Assembly (NCBI GenBank): GCA_016745215.1
Contig: CP050890.1
Location: 2,976,001-3,040,000, forward strand
Direction of reading: 5' to 3'
Length of the DNA: 64,000 nt
DNA from: Thiohalocapsa sp. PB-PSB1
Lineage (GTDB): Bacteria; Pseudomonadota; Gammaproteobacteria; Chromatiales; Chromatiaceae
Shown: in pieces, positions 16,432 through 25,899 of the stretch
Numbering within the stretch: position 1 is the first letter of the stretch
Layout of the letters: the number at the start of each line of letters is the position of its first letter
The notes under the pieces: generated by a model
Databases searched by the model: none
What the model was told of the DNA's origin: nothing
What the model saw: only the letters and a program-made list of their open reading frames with translations
Program-made: the position numbers and the translations under genes

Positions 16432-18447
16432 TCAAGAAGTCGTGCCTGGACCTGTGATCGCACGGCGCTCAGTGAGCAGGGGTGACATTGAGTTGGCGAG
16501 GCTGCTCAGCAGGCCGCCCGAGTAGAGCACGATGGCTCCGCTGGGACCCATTCCGAGGAATAGAACCCCACAGACGCAGGCAAAGCCGAAGACGTTGTTC
16601 ATGTTCTCGCTGAGGTCCATCTGCCGCGCCAGCTGCCGACCCATGCGCATCAGCCGCGGAAGGTGCGCAAGATTCGGGGTCAGCAACAGGATCGCGGCCG
16701 TGTCCTGGGCGATGGTGGCAGCGCCGTGCAGTGAGACTGCAACGTCTGCTTGCTGCAAGGCCACCGAGTCGTTGATGCCGTCACCGACAAAGCAGACTCG
16801 GCGCCCCTGATGTTGGAGCGCTCGAATCCGTTGTGCTTTACCGTCCGGGAGGGTCTCGGCGAAGTAGCTATCGATGCCGAGCGACTCGGCAAGGTGTCGG
16901 GTGGGTCGCTCTTGATCGCCAGACAGGATAGAGGTCTCGATCCCGAGGTCCTCGAGTGCTGCAATCGTGTCGCGCGCCTCTGGGCGTAGAGTCGGGCAGA
17001 GCTCCAGGGCACCGACCAACGCCCCACCATCGTCGGCGACATAGACCATGGAGAAGCCTTTCTCTCCAGCAATGACCTGTAGGCGATCGATGGCGTCCGG
17101 TAGCGCGATACCTTTACCGTCGATGAAGCGGCGACTGCCGATGAGGATAGTACGTCTGGCCCTTGTCGATGGGTCGAGGAGTGTTACGCACAGGCCGTGT
17201 CCGACCGCGTAGTCGGTTTCGACGGCCTCGAACAGGGTAAGTTCACGGACCTCGGCTTGATGGCAGATGGCTCGGGCGATGGGGTGGGTCTGACGTTGCT
17301 CGGCGCTTGCCGCAAGACGCAGCACGTCGTCCTCCTCATAGCCCTCGGCGGCGGCGATACGGCCGACGGTCGGAACCTCTTCGGTCAGTGTACCCGTCTT
17401 GTCGAAGACGACGGTGTCGATCCGGCTGAGTAGGTCCAATGCGCGGCCATCCTTCACCAGGATTCCGCTGCGAGAGGCAATGCGCAGATAGTTGAGTACC
17501 ATCAGCGGAGCGGCCATCCGCATCTGGTAGCCGAAGCCGCTGTAGCTCAGGGCGACCGCCTTGCTGAGCCCTAAGACCGGAAGGGCGACCGCGGAGACGG
17601 CGATGGTCACGATCGCCCCTTTCTCGACGAGTCGCTCACCCCGTGACTGTACTTTGTGTTTGAAGGTCGCAGCGTGCTCGAGTGTCTGTGCGATGCGCCC
17701 GGTCAGGGTCTCTTCCCCCTGTCTCTCTACAAGGATTTCGAGACGCCCGGAGATCAGGAGGGTGGAGGTGAGCACCGGCTCGTCGACGCCCTTCTCTGCC
17801 GGTTGGGACTCGCCAGTCAGCAGGTGCTGATCGACGAGGCCTTCGCCGGCCAGCACCAGCCCATCGACCGGTATCATCTCGCCGGCGTGGACGACGATCG
17901 TCTCACCAGCCTCGAGTCGATCCAGGGGGATTTCGACCTCGACACCGTCGCGGAGGATCCAGACGGAGTCGCCGAGCTCGCCGAAGATCCGCGTGAAGTC
18001 GATGTGAGCCTCGCGTTCGGTGCGAGCGACGAGGCGGCTGGCGGTGAAGTAAGCGGTGAACAGCAGGGCTGCCGTGAGGAAGTATCCCATCAGTATCGCG
18101 AGGCTGAGGGATAAGGCGTCCAGGGCCGCAACCGCCCGGTTGCTCTTGTTCTGGAAGGAGCGCCAGATCTTGCGCATCATAAAGAGATAGTTGATGAACA
18201 AGAGCGGCAGACCTGCGAACAGCAGCATGTGTGGCCCCAGCGTGCCAACGCCGATGATCGCCGCGGCACCGGCAGCGACGCGCTGCTGGGTTGCCGCTTG
18301 CGACTCCTCGGGCGTCGTCATCGAGCGGTTACCTCGGACCCGAGTCGCGACGAGTCTCCTCAATGTCCGCCCGCGACCGCGCTTCGACCACATGCCACCG
18401 AGCAGCAACCCACTGGCCCCGACCAGGATCACGCCGATTAGGGGCAC
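16432..18447 (-). CDS. P1B-like P-type ATPase without the CPC motif
   Basis: 671 residues from GTG at 18447, the first start after an in-frame stop. Membrane-bound cation pump features: the actuator TGES (211-214), the phosphorylation site DKTGT (349-353), the nucleotide-binding HP in QRQTHPIARAI, and GDGIND in the hinge. The transmembrane segment before DKTGT, where heavy-metal pumps have CPC, SPC, TPC or CPH, reads MAAPLMVLNYL (311-321), so the usual metal-binding Cys are absent. No N-terminal metal-binding domain (GMxCxxC) is seen. The cargo is therefore unclear: an unusual metal, or something linked to the pathway. It sits between two sister enolase-type genes, 37 bases after the first and 27 before the second. 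Confidence 0.85.
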   Translation of the reverse strand: MPLIGVILVGASGLLLGGMWSKRGRGRTLRRLVATRVRGNRSMTTPEESQAATQQRVAAGAAAIIGVGTLGPHMLLFAGLPLLFINYLFMMRKIWRSFQNKSNRAVAALDALSLSLAILMGYFLTAALLFTAYFTASRLVARTEREAHIDFTRIFGELGDSVWILRDGVEVEIPLDRLEAGETIVVHAGEMIPVDGLVLAGEGLVDQHLLTGESQPAEKGVDEPVLTSTLLISGRLEILVERQGEETLTGRIAQTLEHAATFKHKVQSRGERLVEKGAIVTIAVSAVALPVLGLSKAVALSYSGFGYQMRMAAPLMVLNYLRIASRSGILVKDGRALDLLSRIDTVVFDKTGTLTEEVPTVGRIAAAEGYEEDDVLRLAASAEQRQTHPIARAICHQAEVRELTLFEAVETDYAVGHGLCVTLLDPSTRARRTILIGSRRFIDGKGIALPDAIDRLQVIAGEKGFSMVYVADDGGALVGALELCPTLRPEARDTIAALEDLGIETSILSGDQERPTRHLAESLGIDSYFAETLPDGKAQRIRALQHQGRRVCFVGDGINDSVALQQADVAVSLHGAATIAQDTAAILLLTPNLAHLPRLMRMGRQLARQMDLSENMNNVFGFACVCGVLFLGMGPSGAIVLYSGGLLSSLANSMSPLLTERRAITGPGTTS

Positions 18448-18484
18448 CGGTTCAGTCCCGAGCGCCGTTCAGTGATGGCTCTGT

Positions 18485-19594
18485 TCATCGCTCGATCACT
18501 CGATCCGGGTCGCCCAAGCGCTCGTCGTCCACCTCGACACCGAGGCCGGGAGCGTCGCTCCGCATCCACATCGCACCGTTGTCGACCACGATCGGGTCGT
18601 TGGTGGTCACGCTCAGGCTCGAATAATTGTGGATGTCGAGGGTGCTAATGAAGCGGTTCGGCGGCGTCGTTAGGGCTAGGTGAACCAGCACCGAGCCGGT
18701 GATCTCCGTACCCCATTGGGTGGCGTAGGTGATCCCCATCCCGGCGGCGGCGGCGATGTCGCGGGCGAGGCGCGCCTGGGTGACGCCCGCGTACTTGTTG
18801 ACTTGGATCACCACACTCTCGCAGGCACGCTCGGCGTAGGCGCGCAGCACGTCCGGTACCCCGTTCAGGCTATTGTCCAGCTTCAGCGGAAAACCAGTGC
18901 GTTGGCGGATCGAGATACAGTCCTCGAACGTCCAGCAGGGTTGCTCGACGGTGAAGTCCAGGTCCTCGACGGCGCTCAGCACATAGAGCGCCTCGTCACG
19001 TCGCCAGTGGCCGGCCACGTCGACGGTGAACTCTTCGCCTTCTCTGCGCTCGGAGATGACGCGAGAGATTCGCTGCAGGTCGGCCTGGATGTCACCGTGG
19101 CCCACCCGCAGCTGGAACATCCGGTAGCCGTCGCGGCGCCAATCGTTGACCGACTCGACCATGTCACCTGGGTCGATCGTCGGAATCGAGCGGTAGATGG
19201 GCACTCGATCACGCAGCTTACCACCGATCAGATCGTAGAGCGGCTTGCTGGCCGACTTGCCGAGGATGTCCCAGCATGCCATGTCGAATCCGGCCTTGAT
19301 CGGACCGTGGCCGTCGATCAGCGACATCGTATACTGAATGTCGTTGAGGTTGCAGGGGTCCTTGTCCATTAGATGGCGATCGATCAACTCGGCGCTGCTG
19401 GCGAGCGCGCCAGCGGCGTAGCTCGGGTAGCCGCCGACCGAGCCAGCCTCACCGTAGCCCACCAGGCCGCATTGGGTCTCCACGCGAGTGATGATGACAT
19501 CGGCGGTCTCGGTCCCCGGCTCCAGAGAGCAGGAGAACTTGCCGCAAATCATTGGCATGACTTTATGATGGAGCGAGACGCGCTTGATCCGCAT
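18485..19594 (-). CDS. Enolase-superfamily paralogue B, catalytic lysines lost
   Basis: 369 residues, same length as paralogue A and alignable end to end. Metal ligands D192 (TVDVAGHWRRDEA), E217 (FTVEQPCWTF) and D240 (LKLDNS) are kept. The two catalytic lysines are replaced: R163 (YRMFQLRVGHGD) and Q264 (VVIQVNKYAG). It should therefore fold and bind Mg but not perform the standard proton transfer. It may form a mixed oligomer with A, act as a binding protein, or use different chemistry. It starts six bases after the oxygenase stop and is the second gene of the operon. Confidence 0.88.
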   Translation of the reverse strand: MRIKRVSLHHKVMPMICGKFSCSLEPGTETADVIITRVETQCGLVGYGEAGSVGGYPSYAAGALASSAELIDRHLMDKDPCNLNDIQYTMSLIDGHGPIKAGFDMACWDILGKSASKPLYDLIGGKLRDRVPIYRSIPTIDPGDMVESVNDWRRDGYRMFQLRVGHGDIQADLQRISRVISERREGEEFTVDVAGHWRRDEALYVLSAVEDLDFTVEQPCWTFEDCISIRQRTGFPLKLDNSLNGVPDVLRAYAERACESVVIQVNKYAGVTQARLARDIAAAAGMGITYATQWGTEITGSVLVHLALTTPPNRFISTLDIHNYSSLSVTTNDPIVVDNGAMWMRSDAPGLGVEVDDERLGDPDRVIER

Positions 19595-19600
19595 GGTCGA

Positions 19601-20611
19601 TTACCACCGTGCCATCGCGGGCGACGGACCCTGGCGTGGCTTCATCATCCCCATCGTGACGCCCATCACGCGTTCTTCACCGTCGCGCAGCTGATACGCA
19701 GGGCGCGCATGCACCCAGCGCAGATTGTCCAGCATCGCCAGGTCGGCGCGGCGCCAGTCGAGGGCAAGGGAGTTGGCGTTGTGGGCAGCATAGATCGTGG
19801 CGATCTGCGCATTGGTGAAGGGCTGACCGTCGCCCAGCGTCATGTTGAGCGGGCGCTCTTCATCGGCCAAGACGTTGTAGGGCGACCATTGATCGAAGAA
19901 TGCGGCATGGCTTGCCAGCCCGGCGAAGAACAGAGGTTTACTCAGCTCCTCATGGTATTCGTAGGCGTCAACGGTGTAGCTGGTGCGCAGTGTGCCGTCG
20001 TTCAGCCACTCGAAGTCCCAACCCTTGGCACGAACGGATGTCTCGGCCTCTTGGGGATCGTTGGTGTAGAAGGTCTCTTGCCAGGACTTATAGCCGAGGA
20101 CGTTGGTCGCGCACTTGTCCTGCATCCGTCGGACGTACCGAACCCCCTTTTCCATCAACGCCTTGCCGACCGAGGTCTCGAGCAGGCGATCGGTCGCGGC
20201 GTTATTGTCGGCGACCAGGGTGAAACCGCCCTCCGCTGGTGCTTTCACCGATCCGATGACGAAGCAGCGCGGATACTCCGGCAGGTAACAGCCTTCGTTA
20301 TGAAAACACAGATCGATGGTCGGCGGCGCATCGTCGAGCCCGAAGACCTTGTCGCTCCATTTGTAGCGCGGGGCGGACCCGCCCTCGTAGGCGGTGAAGT
20401 CGTCGAAGATGAGCTCCGCCCAGCGTTGCAGTTCGCCGAGGTGGCGCATGCCGGTGCCAGTCAGCACCACCAGGCCACGGTCGTGCCACTGCTCACGGAT
20501 GTCGCTCTGCGGCTCGCAGACCCGGGAGCAGTCGATCAGATAGTCGTTGAGTGCAAGCGTGCAGGGTTGGTCGCCAAATGGCAGGATTCTCGGTGTCGCG
20601 GTGGCGCTCAT
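19601..20611 (-). CDS. TauD/TfdA-type Fe(II)/2-oxoglutarate oxygenase (HxE class)
   Basis: 336 residues from ATG at 20611 (MSATATPRILPFGDQ), preceded by an AGGA at a good distance. The iron ligands are H104 and E106 in CFHNEGCYLP and the distal H301 in RWVHARPAYQLRDGEERVMG, whose Arg (about 314) should bind 2-oxoglutarate. The HxE rather than HxD motif is shared with clavaminate synthase and the arginine and asparagine hydroxylases of antibiotic pathways (VioC, AsnO type), suggesting hydroxylation of an amino acid or a small peptide-like acid. First gene of the second minus-strand operon. An ATG-like earlier start at 20650 is not needed. Confidence 0.85.
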   Translation of the reverse strand: MSATATPRILPFGDQPCTLALNDYLIDCSRVCEPQSDIREQWHDRGLVVLTGTGMRHLGELQRWAELIFDDFTAYEGGSAPRYKWSDKVFGLDDAPPTIDLCFHNEGCYLPEYPRCFVIGSVKAPAEGGFTLVADNNAATDRLLETSVGKALMEKGVRYVRRMQDKCATNVLGYKSWQETFYTNDPQEAETSVRAKGWDFEWLNDGTLRTSYTVDAYEYHEELSKPLFFAGLASHAAFFDQWSPYNVLADEERPLNMTLGDGQPFTNAQIATIYAAHNANSLALDWRRADLAMLDNLRWVHARPAYQLRDGEERVMGVTMGMMKPRQGPSPAMARW

Positions 20612-20812
20612 GGCGTTCCTAGGTGCTCCAGGCTGACTCGTTGAATACAATGGTTGCGAAAATGCTAATTAAACTCTGCTTCAAAACACCTAGGCTCAGA
20701 ACCTTATAGACATAGGACTTCGTCTGCCTGTGTATCATTGTGAGTTTTCGACAGAAGAAGTACGGCAAATTCGGTATCAGCGCTATCATCATCCTGATCT
20801 GTTCGCAAGCGG

Positions 20813-21380
20813 ATGACGATCCTTTGGCATAAGCACAACGGTTTACCATATCAGAGAATCGCTAGGCTCAGTGATGCCGCTCCGAATACTGTAACAGTGA
20901 CCATTCGCACCTTTGTGGGAAAGGGCCTACCTGGTATTGAAGAATGTAAATTTCACTCCCCTATCAGTCAGCTCGATCTACACCGCTCGCGGCTCACTGC
21001 ACATTTTTCAGAACATCCACTACGGACATCGAAAGAGTGGCAATTCCAAATTCGAAAGGTAAATTAACTTCTAATTCAATGCATCAGATATTTAATGCAA
21101 ATTGTAGGCGAATCGATAACCAACTGAATAAAAATTAAAATTTTTCAAACTTGGAACTGCTGTTGAAAGAGGCGGCAGCTGAAATCGAGCGTCTGACAGG
21201 ATTATCATTCACCCTGACCCATGTGCGCAACATTCTTCTCGATATGGGTCTGAGCCGAAAAAACAGGAAGTGTTCCGGGAAAGCTGGACGACGCGAAACG
21301 GGATGAACAAAAAGCGTTTATTAACAATATGATGGAGCCTATCCTGGCTCACCTTGCCTTTTACTGTTGCCTCCTGTCTT
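20813..21380 (+). pseudogene. IS630-family transposase remnant
   Basis: The first part reads MTILWHKHNGLPYQRIARLS, then SQLDLHRSRLTAHFSEHP, the N-terminal helix-turn-helix of IS630 transposases. After an AT-rich interruption (about 21065-21140) the similarity resumes with KEAAAEIERLTGL and THVRNILLDMGLSRKN in another frame, then AKLDDAKRDEQKAFI in a third. No DDE domain survives. The surrounding 20.6-21.5 kb is clearly more AT-rich than the flanks and marks the end of the metabolic island. Confidence 0.75.
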
Positions 21381-21518
21381 GAGTTGTGGTCTGAAAAATG
21401 GGGAGTATCATGATCCGAGCTGATGCTCCTGTTGGGCGATTGCCGGAGAGAAATCGCCTTGGAGTAGGCGGAGTGTGCTGTCCGCACACTCCAGACGAAC
21501 TTGAACGGCTGGGTTGCC

Positions 21519-22097
21519 TCAAGAGGCCGGTTGCTTGGCCAGCTCGGCTTCCAATGCCTTGACCAACCTACTGCTCTTCGGCGATGTCATACTGTTGTAG
21601 GCGGCAACGACCTTGCCATCTCGCCCGATCAGATACTTGTAAAAATTCCATTTTGGGTAAGTACCCCCGGATTGTTGCGCAAGCACCTCGAACATCGGAT
21701 CGGCCTTGCCTTTTTTGACACTGGTCTTTTCGAACATCGGAAATTCCACCGAATAGGTCAGCCGGCAGAACTCTTTGATCTGCTCTTCGGTGCCGGGTTC
21801 TTGGTTGCCGAAATCATTGGACGGGAAACCGATCACAACCAGTCCCTGATCCTTATAGGTATCATACAGGGCTTCGAGTCCCTCGTACTGGCCGGTAAAG
21901 CCGCATTTGCTGGCGGTATTCACAACAAGTACGACCTTGCCTCGGTAGGCCTCGCAAAGGTTTACCGTTTCATCGCCGGCAAGGCGGCGCTTGTCGAAAT
22001 CGAGGGCAGCTGGGCAATCGGCAGAAGCGATTTGTGACATTGTGAGACCTCCGAAAAGTAAGAAAATGGATGTAATTAGGTGTAGAGCGTTTTTCAT
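21519..22097 (-). CDS. Glutathione peroxidase family protein (thiol peroxidase)
   Basis: 192 residues from ATG at 22097 (MKNALHLITSIFLLFGG), which supplies an N-terminal signal peptide, so the protein is probably periplasmic. The GPx motifs are present: NTASKCGFTGQYEGLEAL with the peroxidatic Cys, FPSNDFGNQEPGT with the Gln, and KWNFYKYLIGRDG with the Trp. It carries Cys, not selenocysteine, and lacks an obvious dimer loop, as in bacterial enzymes that usually use thioredoxin-like reductants. Role: reduction of peroxides. It stands alone between IS debris and the divergent reductase operon. Confidence 0.9.
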   Translation of the reverse strand: MKNALHLITSIFLLFGGLTMSQIASADCPAALDFDKRRLAGDETVNLCEAYRGKVVLVVNTASKCGFTGQYEGLEALYDTYKDQGLVVIGFPSNDFGNQEPGTEEQIKEFCRLTYSVEFPMFEKTSVKKGKADPMFEVLAQQSGGTYPKWNFYKYLIGRDGKVVAAYNSMTSPKSSRLVKALEAELAKQPAS

Positions 22098-22290
22098 CTT
22101 TATCCCCCTGTGGGTTCTGGGCAAAACCTAGACATAGGCTAAGATGGAGCGAGAAAAGGGTAATCACAATGATTGGCTCCGGCTCCCCGGCGTCAAGAGA
22201 TCGGGGCGTGAACAGCTTATGTTCAGGGTTTTAATCCGCCGGCCGTGGAACCAAATTTGAAAGCCACAACAAACATGAGGATCAATAACG

Positions 22291-23034
22291 ATGAGTGAGT
22301 GGATTGAAGGAACCGTGTGCGGTAAACGACACTGGTCTCAAGCCCTGTATAGTCTTCAGATCGACGCGCCGCTGCCGGATTTCAGCGCGGGTCAATACGT
22401 TAAAGTCGCTCTGGAAGTGGATGGCGAGCGTATTGGTCGCCCTTATTCGCTGGTTAACGCGCCAAACGAACGACCGCTCGAGATCTACTTCAATGAAATT
22501 CCGGAAGGTCCGCTGACCCCGAGGCTATCTGATCTATCGGTTGGCGATCGCGTTTGGGTGGCGAATAAAGCCGGCGGTATCTTTACGCTAGATAATGTGG
22601 TCTCACGCCGGCACCTCTGGATGCTGGCGACCGGCACCGCGCTCGGCGTCTACCTCTCGATGCTCAAGACGGATGCCCCCTGGGAGCGATTCGAGCGTGT
22701 GATCCTGGTGCACGGAGCGCGCAACGCCGGTGAGTTGTCCTACAGCGAGACTCTGGCTGAAATCCAGGCCGCCCACGAGGACACCTTTACCTACATCTGC
22801 GCGCTGACCCGCGATGACAGCGAAATCGCATTGCAGGGCCGCATCACTCATCTACTGCAGGATGGCAGCATACAGCGTGCTGCCGGTACTGAGATTAATG
22901 CCGACGACAGCCATCTCATGCTCTGCGGCAACTCGGCAATGATCAAAGATGTGCGTGCTTGGCTCGAAGCCCATGGTATGCGTCGGCACAAACGTCAGCA
23001 GCCGGGGCACTACACCACCGAGCAATATCACTAA
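22291..23034 (+). CDS. fpr: Ferredoxin/flavodoxin-NADP reductase
   Basis: 247 residues of the FNR fold. FAD-binding motif RPYSLVNAP (RxYS), the phosphate-binding GPLTPRL region, the NADP segment MLATGTALGVYLSML and HGARNAGELSY, and the CGNSAMIKD motif near the C-terminus. It shuttles electrons between NADPH and ferredoxin or flavodoxin. The ATG follows AACGATG with a weak ribosome site. It is the first gene of a four-gene run; the next gene begins 13 bases after its stop, linking reducing power to photolyase repair. Confidence 0.88.
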   Translation: MSEWIEGTVCGKRHWSQALYSLQIDAPLPDFSAGQYVKVALEVDGERIGRPYSLVNAPNERPLEIYFNEIPEGPLTPRLSDLSVGDRVWVANKAGGIFTLDNVVSRRHLWMLATGTALGVYLSMLKTDAPWERFERVILVHGARNAGELSYSETLAEIQAAHEDTFTYICALTRDDSEIALQGRITHLLQDGSIQRAAGTEINADDSHLMLCGNSAMIKDVRAWLEAHGMRRHKRQQPGHYTTEQYH

Positions 23035-23047
23035 AGACGGAGCCTAT

Positions 23048-24589
23048 TTGAATAAGATACCCCTGCGCCGATTGCTGATCGTCCTCGGCGATCAACTCAG
23101 TCGAGACAACCCCGCGCTGCGTGATCTTGACCCGCAACTCGACCTGATTTGGATGTGCGAGGCCAGGGGCGAGGCCACGCATGTGCCTTCGCACAAGGCA
23201 CGTACGGTACTGTTTCTAGCGGCCATGCGGCATTTCCGTGAGCAATTGCAGGCAGATGGGTTGCGGGTGCGCTATTTGGAGCTGGAAGCGCACGACCATC
23301 CAACCCTGGATGCCGCGTTGAGTGCTGACCTAGCGAATCTGAAGCCGCAGCAGGTGTGTATGACGCAGCCCGGCGAGTACCGTGTACTAAGTGCATTGCG
23401 CTCGACCTGCGTAAGTGCCGGTGTCGCATTGCATTGTCTGGAAGACGATCATTTCCTATGCTCGACAGATGAGTTTGCGCACTGGGCAGAAGGTCGCAAG
23501 GAGCTGCGTTTGGAACACTTCTACCGCTGGATCAGGAAACGTGACGACATCCTGATGGATGGCGGCAAACCCACCGGCGGCACCTGGAACTTCGACAAGC
23601 ACAATCGCAAGAATTTCGGCAAACGTGGTCCCGGTACGATACGCCCGCCGCTCGGCTTCGAGCCGAACGCCATCACCCGCGATGTCATGCAATTAGTGGA
23701 ACGGCACTTTCCAGCCGCGCCCGGCCAACTGCAACATTTCGATTGGCCGCTCAGCGCAGAGCAGGCACAAGCAGCGTTGGAGGATTTCATCGCGCATCGG
23801 CTATCCGATTTCGGACCCTATCAGGATGCCCTGTGGAGCGGTGAGCCCTATCTATACCACGCACGACTATCAGCCGCGCTGAACCTCAAGCTGTTACATC
23901 CGCGGCAGGCGGTTGACGCCGCGCTGAATGCCCATCAGCAAGGCCAAGCACCGATGGCATCAGTGGAAGGCTTCATACGCCAGATCCTCGGCTGGCGTGA
24001 ATACGTGCGTGGCATCTACTGGCGCAACATGCCAGGCTATCTGGAGCATAACCTGCTGCAAGCCCAGCAACCATTACCCGACTTCTACTGGACCGCCGAG
24101 ACTGACTACGCTTGTCTGCAAGCCGCCATCGGCCAGGTGCTGGAGTATGGCTACGGCCATCATATTCAGCGCCTGATGGTCACCGGATTGTTCGCGCTGC
24201 TGCTCGGCGTTGAACCCGTGCAGATACATACCTGGTATCTGGCCATGTTCGTCGATGCCGTGGAATGGGTCGAGGCACCCAATACGATCGGCATGAGCCA
24301 GTTCGCCGACGGCGGCCTGCTTGCCAGCAAACCCTACGCTGCCAGCGGTGCCTATATTCAGCGTATGAGCAATCATTGCAGCCAATGCCGATACGATCCG
24401 AAACAAGCCACGGGCGAATCCGCATGCCCATTCACGACTCTGTTCTGGGACTTCTTGGATCGGCATCAGCAGCGATTTGCCAAGCATCCACGCAGCGCGT
24501 TGATGTGGCGCAACCTGCAACGCCTGCCATCGGAAAAGCTGGTTTCGATTCGTAAGCAGGCAGCCGCATTGCGGCAGCAACTAGCCTAA
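23048..24589 (+). CDS. FeS-containing photolyase/cryptochrome (PhrB-like)
   Basis: 513 residues from a TTG at 23048 (LNKIPLRRLLIVLGDQLS), with GGAG six bases upstream. It begins with the DUF-type N-terminal domain of the deoxyribodipyrimidine photolyase-related family and ends with the FAD-binding helical domain. The four Cys of the [4Fe-4S] cluster of bacterial (6-4) photolyases are visible: one in ETDYACLQAAIG and three in NHCSQCRYDP with a third 12 residues on (ESACPFTTLFWDF). Expected role: light-driven repair of (6-4) photoproducts, using FAD and the cluster. It lies in an operon with fpr and an FAD amine-oxidase-like protein. Confidence 0.9.
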   Translation: MNKIPLRRLLIVLGDQLSRDNPALRDLDPQLDLIWMCEARGEATHVPSHKARTVLFLAAMRHFREQLQADGLRVRYLELEAHDHPTLDAALSADLANLKPQQVCMTQPGEYRVLSALRSTCVSAGVALHCLEDDHFLCSTDEFAHWAEGRKELRLEHFYRWIRKRDDILMDGGKPTGGTWNFDKHNRKNFGKRGPGTIRPPLGFEPNAITRDVMQLVERHFPAAPGQLQHFDWPLSAEQAQAALEDFIAHRLSDFGPYQDALWSGEPYLYHARLSAALNLKLLHPRQAVDAALNAHQQGQAPMASVEGFIRQILGWREYVRGIYWRNMPGYLEHNLLQAQQPLPDFYWTAETDYACLQAAIGQVLEYGYGHHIQRLMVTGLFALLLGVEPVQIHTWYLAMFVDAVEWVEAPNTIGMSQFADGGLLASKPYAASGAYIQRMSNHCSQCRYDPKQATGESACPFTTLFWDFLDRHQQRFAKHPRSALMWRNLQRLPSEKLVSIRKQAAALRQQLA

Positions 24590-24639
24590 CGCGGTCATCG
24601 GTTATTCCAGGTCGCCCCTAACTATCGAGGAAAACAACC

Positions 24640-25899
24640 TTGCATTCGGACGTCATCATTATCGGCGCCGGCCTATCCGGGTTAGCCTGCGCGCTGCGTC
24701 TGCAACAAGGTGGGCTGCGCCCGCGGATCATCGAGGCGGCACCGCACCCTGGCGGGCGTATCGCCACCGACGAGCGCGATGGCTTCCTGCTTGACCGAGG
24801 TTTCCAGGTGTTGCAGACCTGGTACCCGGAGGCGCGCCGGATGCTCGATTATCGGACGCTGGATCTGCGTCCTTTTTACCCCGGTGCCCTGGTGCGCATC
24901 GGTGACGATTTCCATCGCGTCAGCGACATCTGGCGGCGACCATTGCAACTGCTGGAGATGATCCGCTCTCCGGTGGGCAGTTTCGGCGATAAATTGCGCC
25001 TGCTCAGGCTGCGTCATCACGCACTCGAGGGTGACCTCGAAGCCCTCTACGCGCGTCCAGAGTCTTCGGCGCTGGAATACCTGGCGCGGTTCGGTTTTTC
25101 CGAGCGCATTATCGAGCGGTTTTTCAAGCCATTCTTCGCCGGCGTTTTCTTCGAGCCAGAGCTGTCGGTTTCCAGTCGCGCGTTCGAATTCGTGTTCCGT
25201 GCCTTTGCGCTTGGGGATACCGCATTACCCGCGGGCGGTATGCGATGTATCCCGGAACAACTGGCCGCCCGATTGGCACCGGACAGCATTCAATACGGTT
25301 GCCGTGTCCAGCGGCTGTTGGAGCGCCAGGTGCTGCTCGACCAGGGCGAACGGTTGTCGGCACAGACTATTATTATTGCCACCGAGGGTGCGGAGGCAGC
25401 GCGCCTGCTCGGCAAACAGCCGCGACCTGTGCGCGGTACCACCTGCCTGTACTTCGCCGCGCCCGAGCCGCCTTTCGATGGCCCTTACCTGGTGCTTGAT
25501 GGCAGTGGCCAAGGTCCGGTAAATAGCCTGCTCTGCCCAAGTAACCTGTCCGCCGCTTATGCACCATCTCACCAAGCCCTGATCAGTGTTAATGTATTCG
25601 GTGCCGAACAGCATCCAGATGTGCTGGAGGCCGCAGTACGTGCTCAACTCGGCACCTGGTATGGTGAGGTCGTGCACAGTTGGCAGCGGCTCGCGGTGGT
25701 GCAATTACCGGCGGCCTTGCCGGTGCAGGCAACGCCGGTGGTTGCCCCGTCGCAAGCATTGCAAATACAGGACTGGCTCTGGGTCTGCGGTGAATTTGCG
25801 GCACCGCCGTCCATCCATTGGGCGTTCGCCAGCGGCAATCAGGTTGCCGAAGCCGTGCTGAATACACGGCACTCCGGCCACATCCAGGAGCCAGGGTGA
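24640..25899 (+). CDS. FAD-dependent amine oxidase/desaturase-like protein
   Basis: 419 residues from a TTG at 24640 (LHSDVIIIGAGLSGLACALR) behind GAGG. The Rossmann dinucleotide motif IIGAGLSGL is followed by GGRIATDERDGFLLDRGFQV, the flavin-contacting motif of the phytoene-desaturase/monoamine-oxidase family, and it ends with WVCGEFAAPPSIHWAFASGN, the second FAD contact. It probably oxidises a C-N or C-C bond of a small hydrophobic substrate. It overlaps the next gene by four bases (GTGA) and follows the photolyase by 50 bases; relatives are often found beside photolyase genes. Confidence 0.85.
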   Translation: MHSDVIIIGAGLSGLACALRLQQGGLRPRIIEAAPHPGGRIATDERDGFLLDRGFQVLQTWYPEARRMLDYRTLDLRPFYPGALVRIGDDFHRVSDIWRRPLQLLEMIRSPVGSFGDKLRLLRLRHHALEGDLEALYARPESSALEYLARFGFSERIIERFFKPFFAGVFFEPELSVSSRAFEFVFRAFALGDTALPAGGMRCIPEQLAARLAPDSIQYGCRVQRLLERQVLLDQGERLSAQTIIIATEGAEAARLLGKQPRPVRGTTCLYFAAPEPPFDGPYLVLDGSGQGPVNSLLCPSNLSAAYAPSHQALISVNVFGAEQHPDVLEAAVRAQLGTWYGEVVHSWQRLAVVQLPAALPVQATPVVAPSQALQIQDWLWVCGEFAAPPSIHWAFASGNQVAEAVLNTRHSGHIQEPG

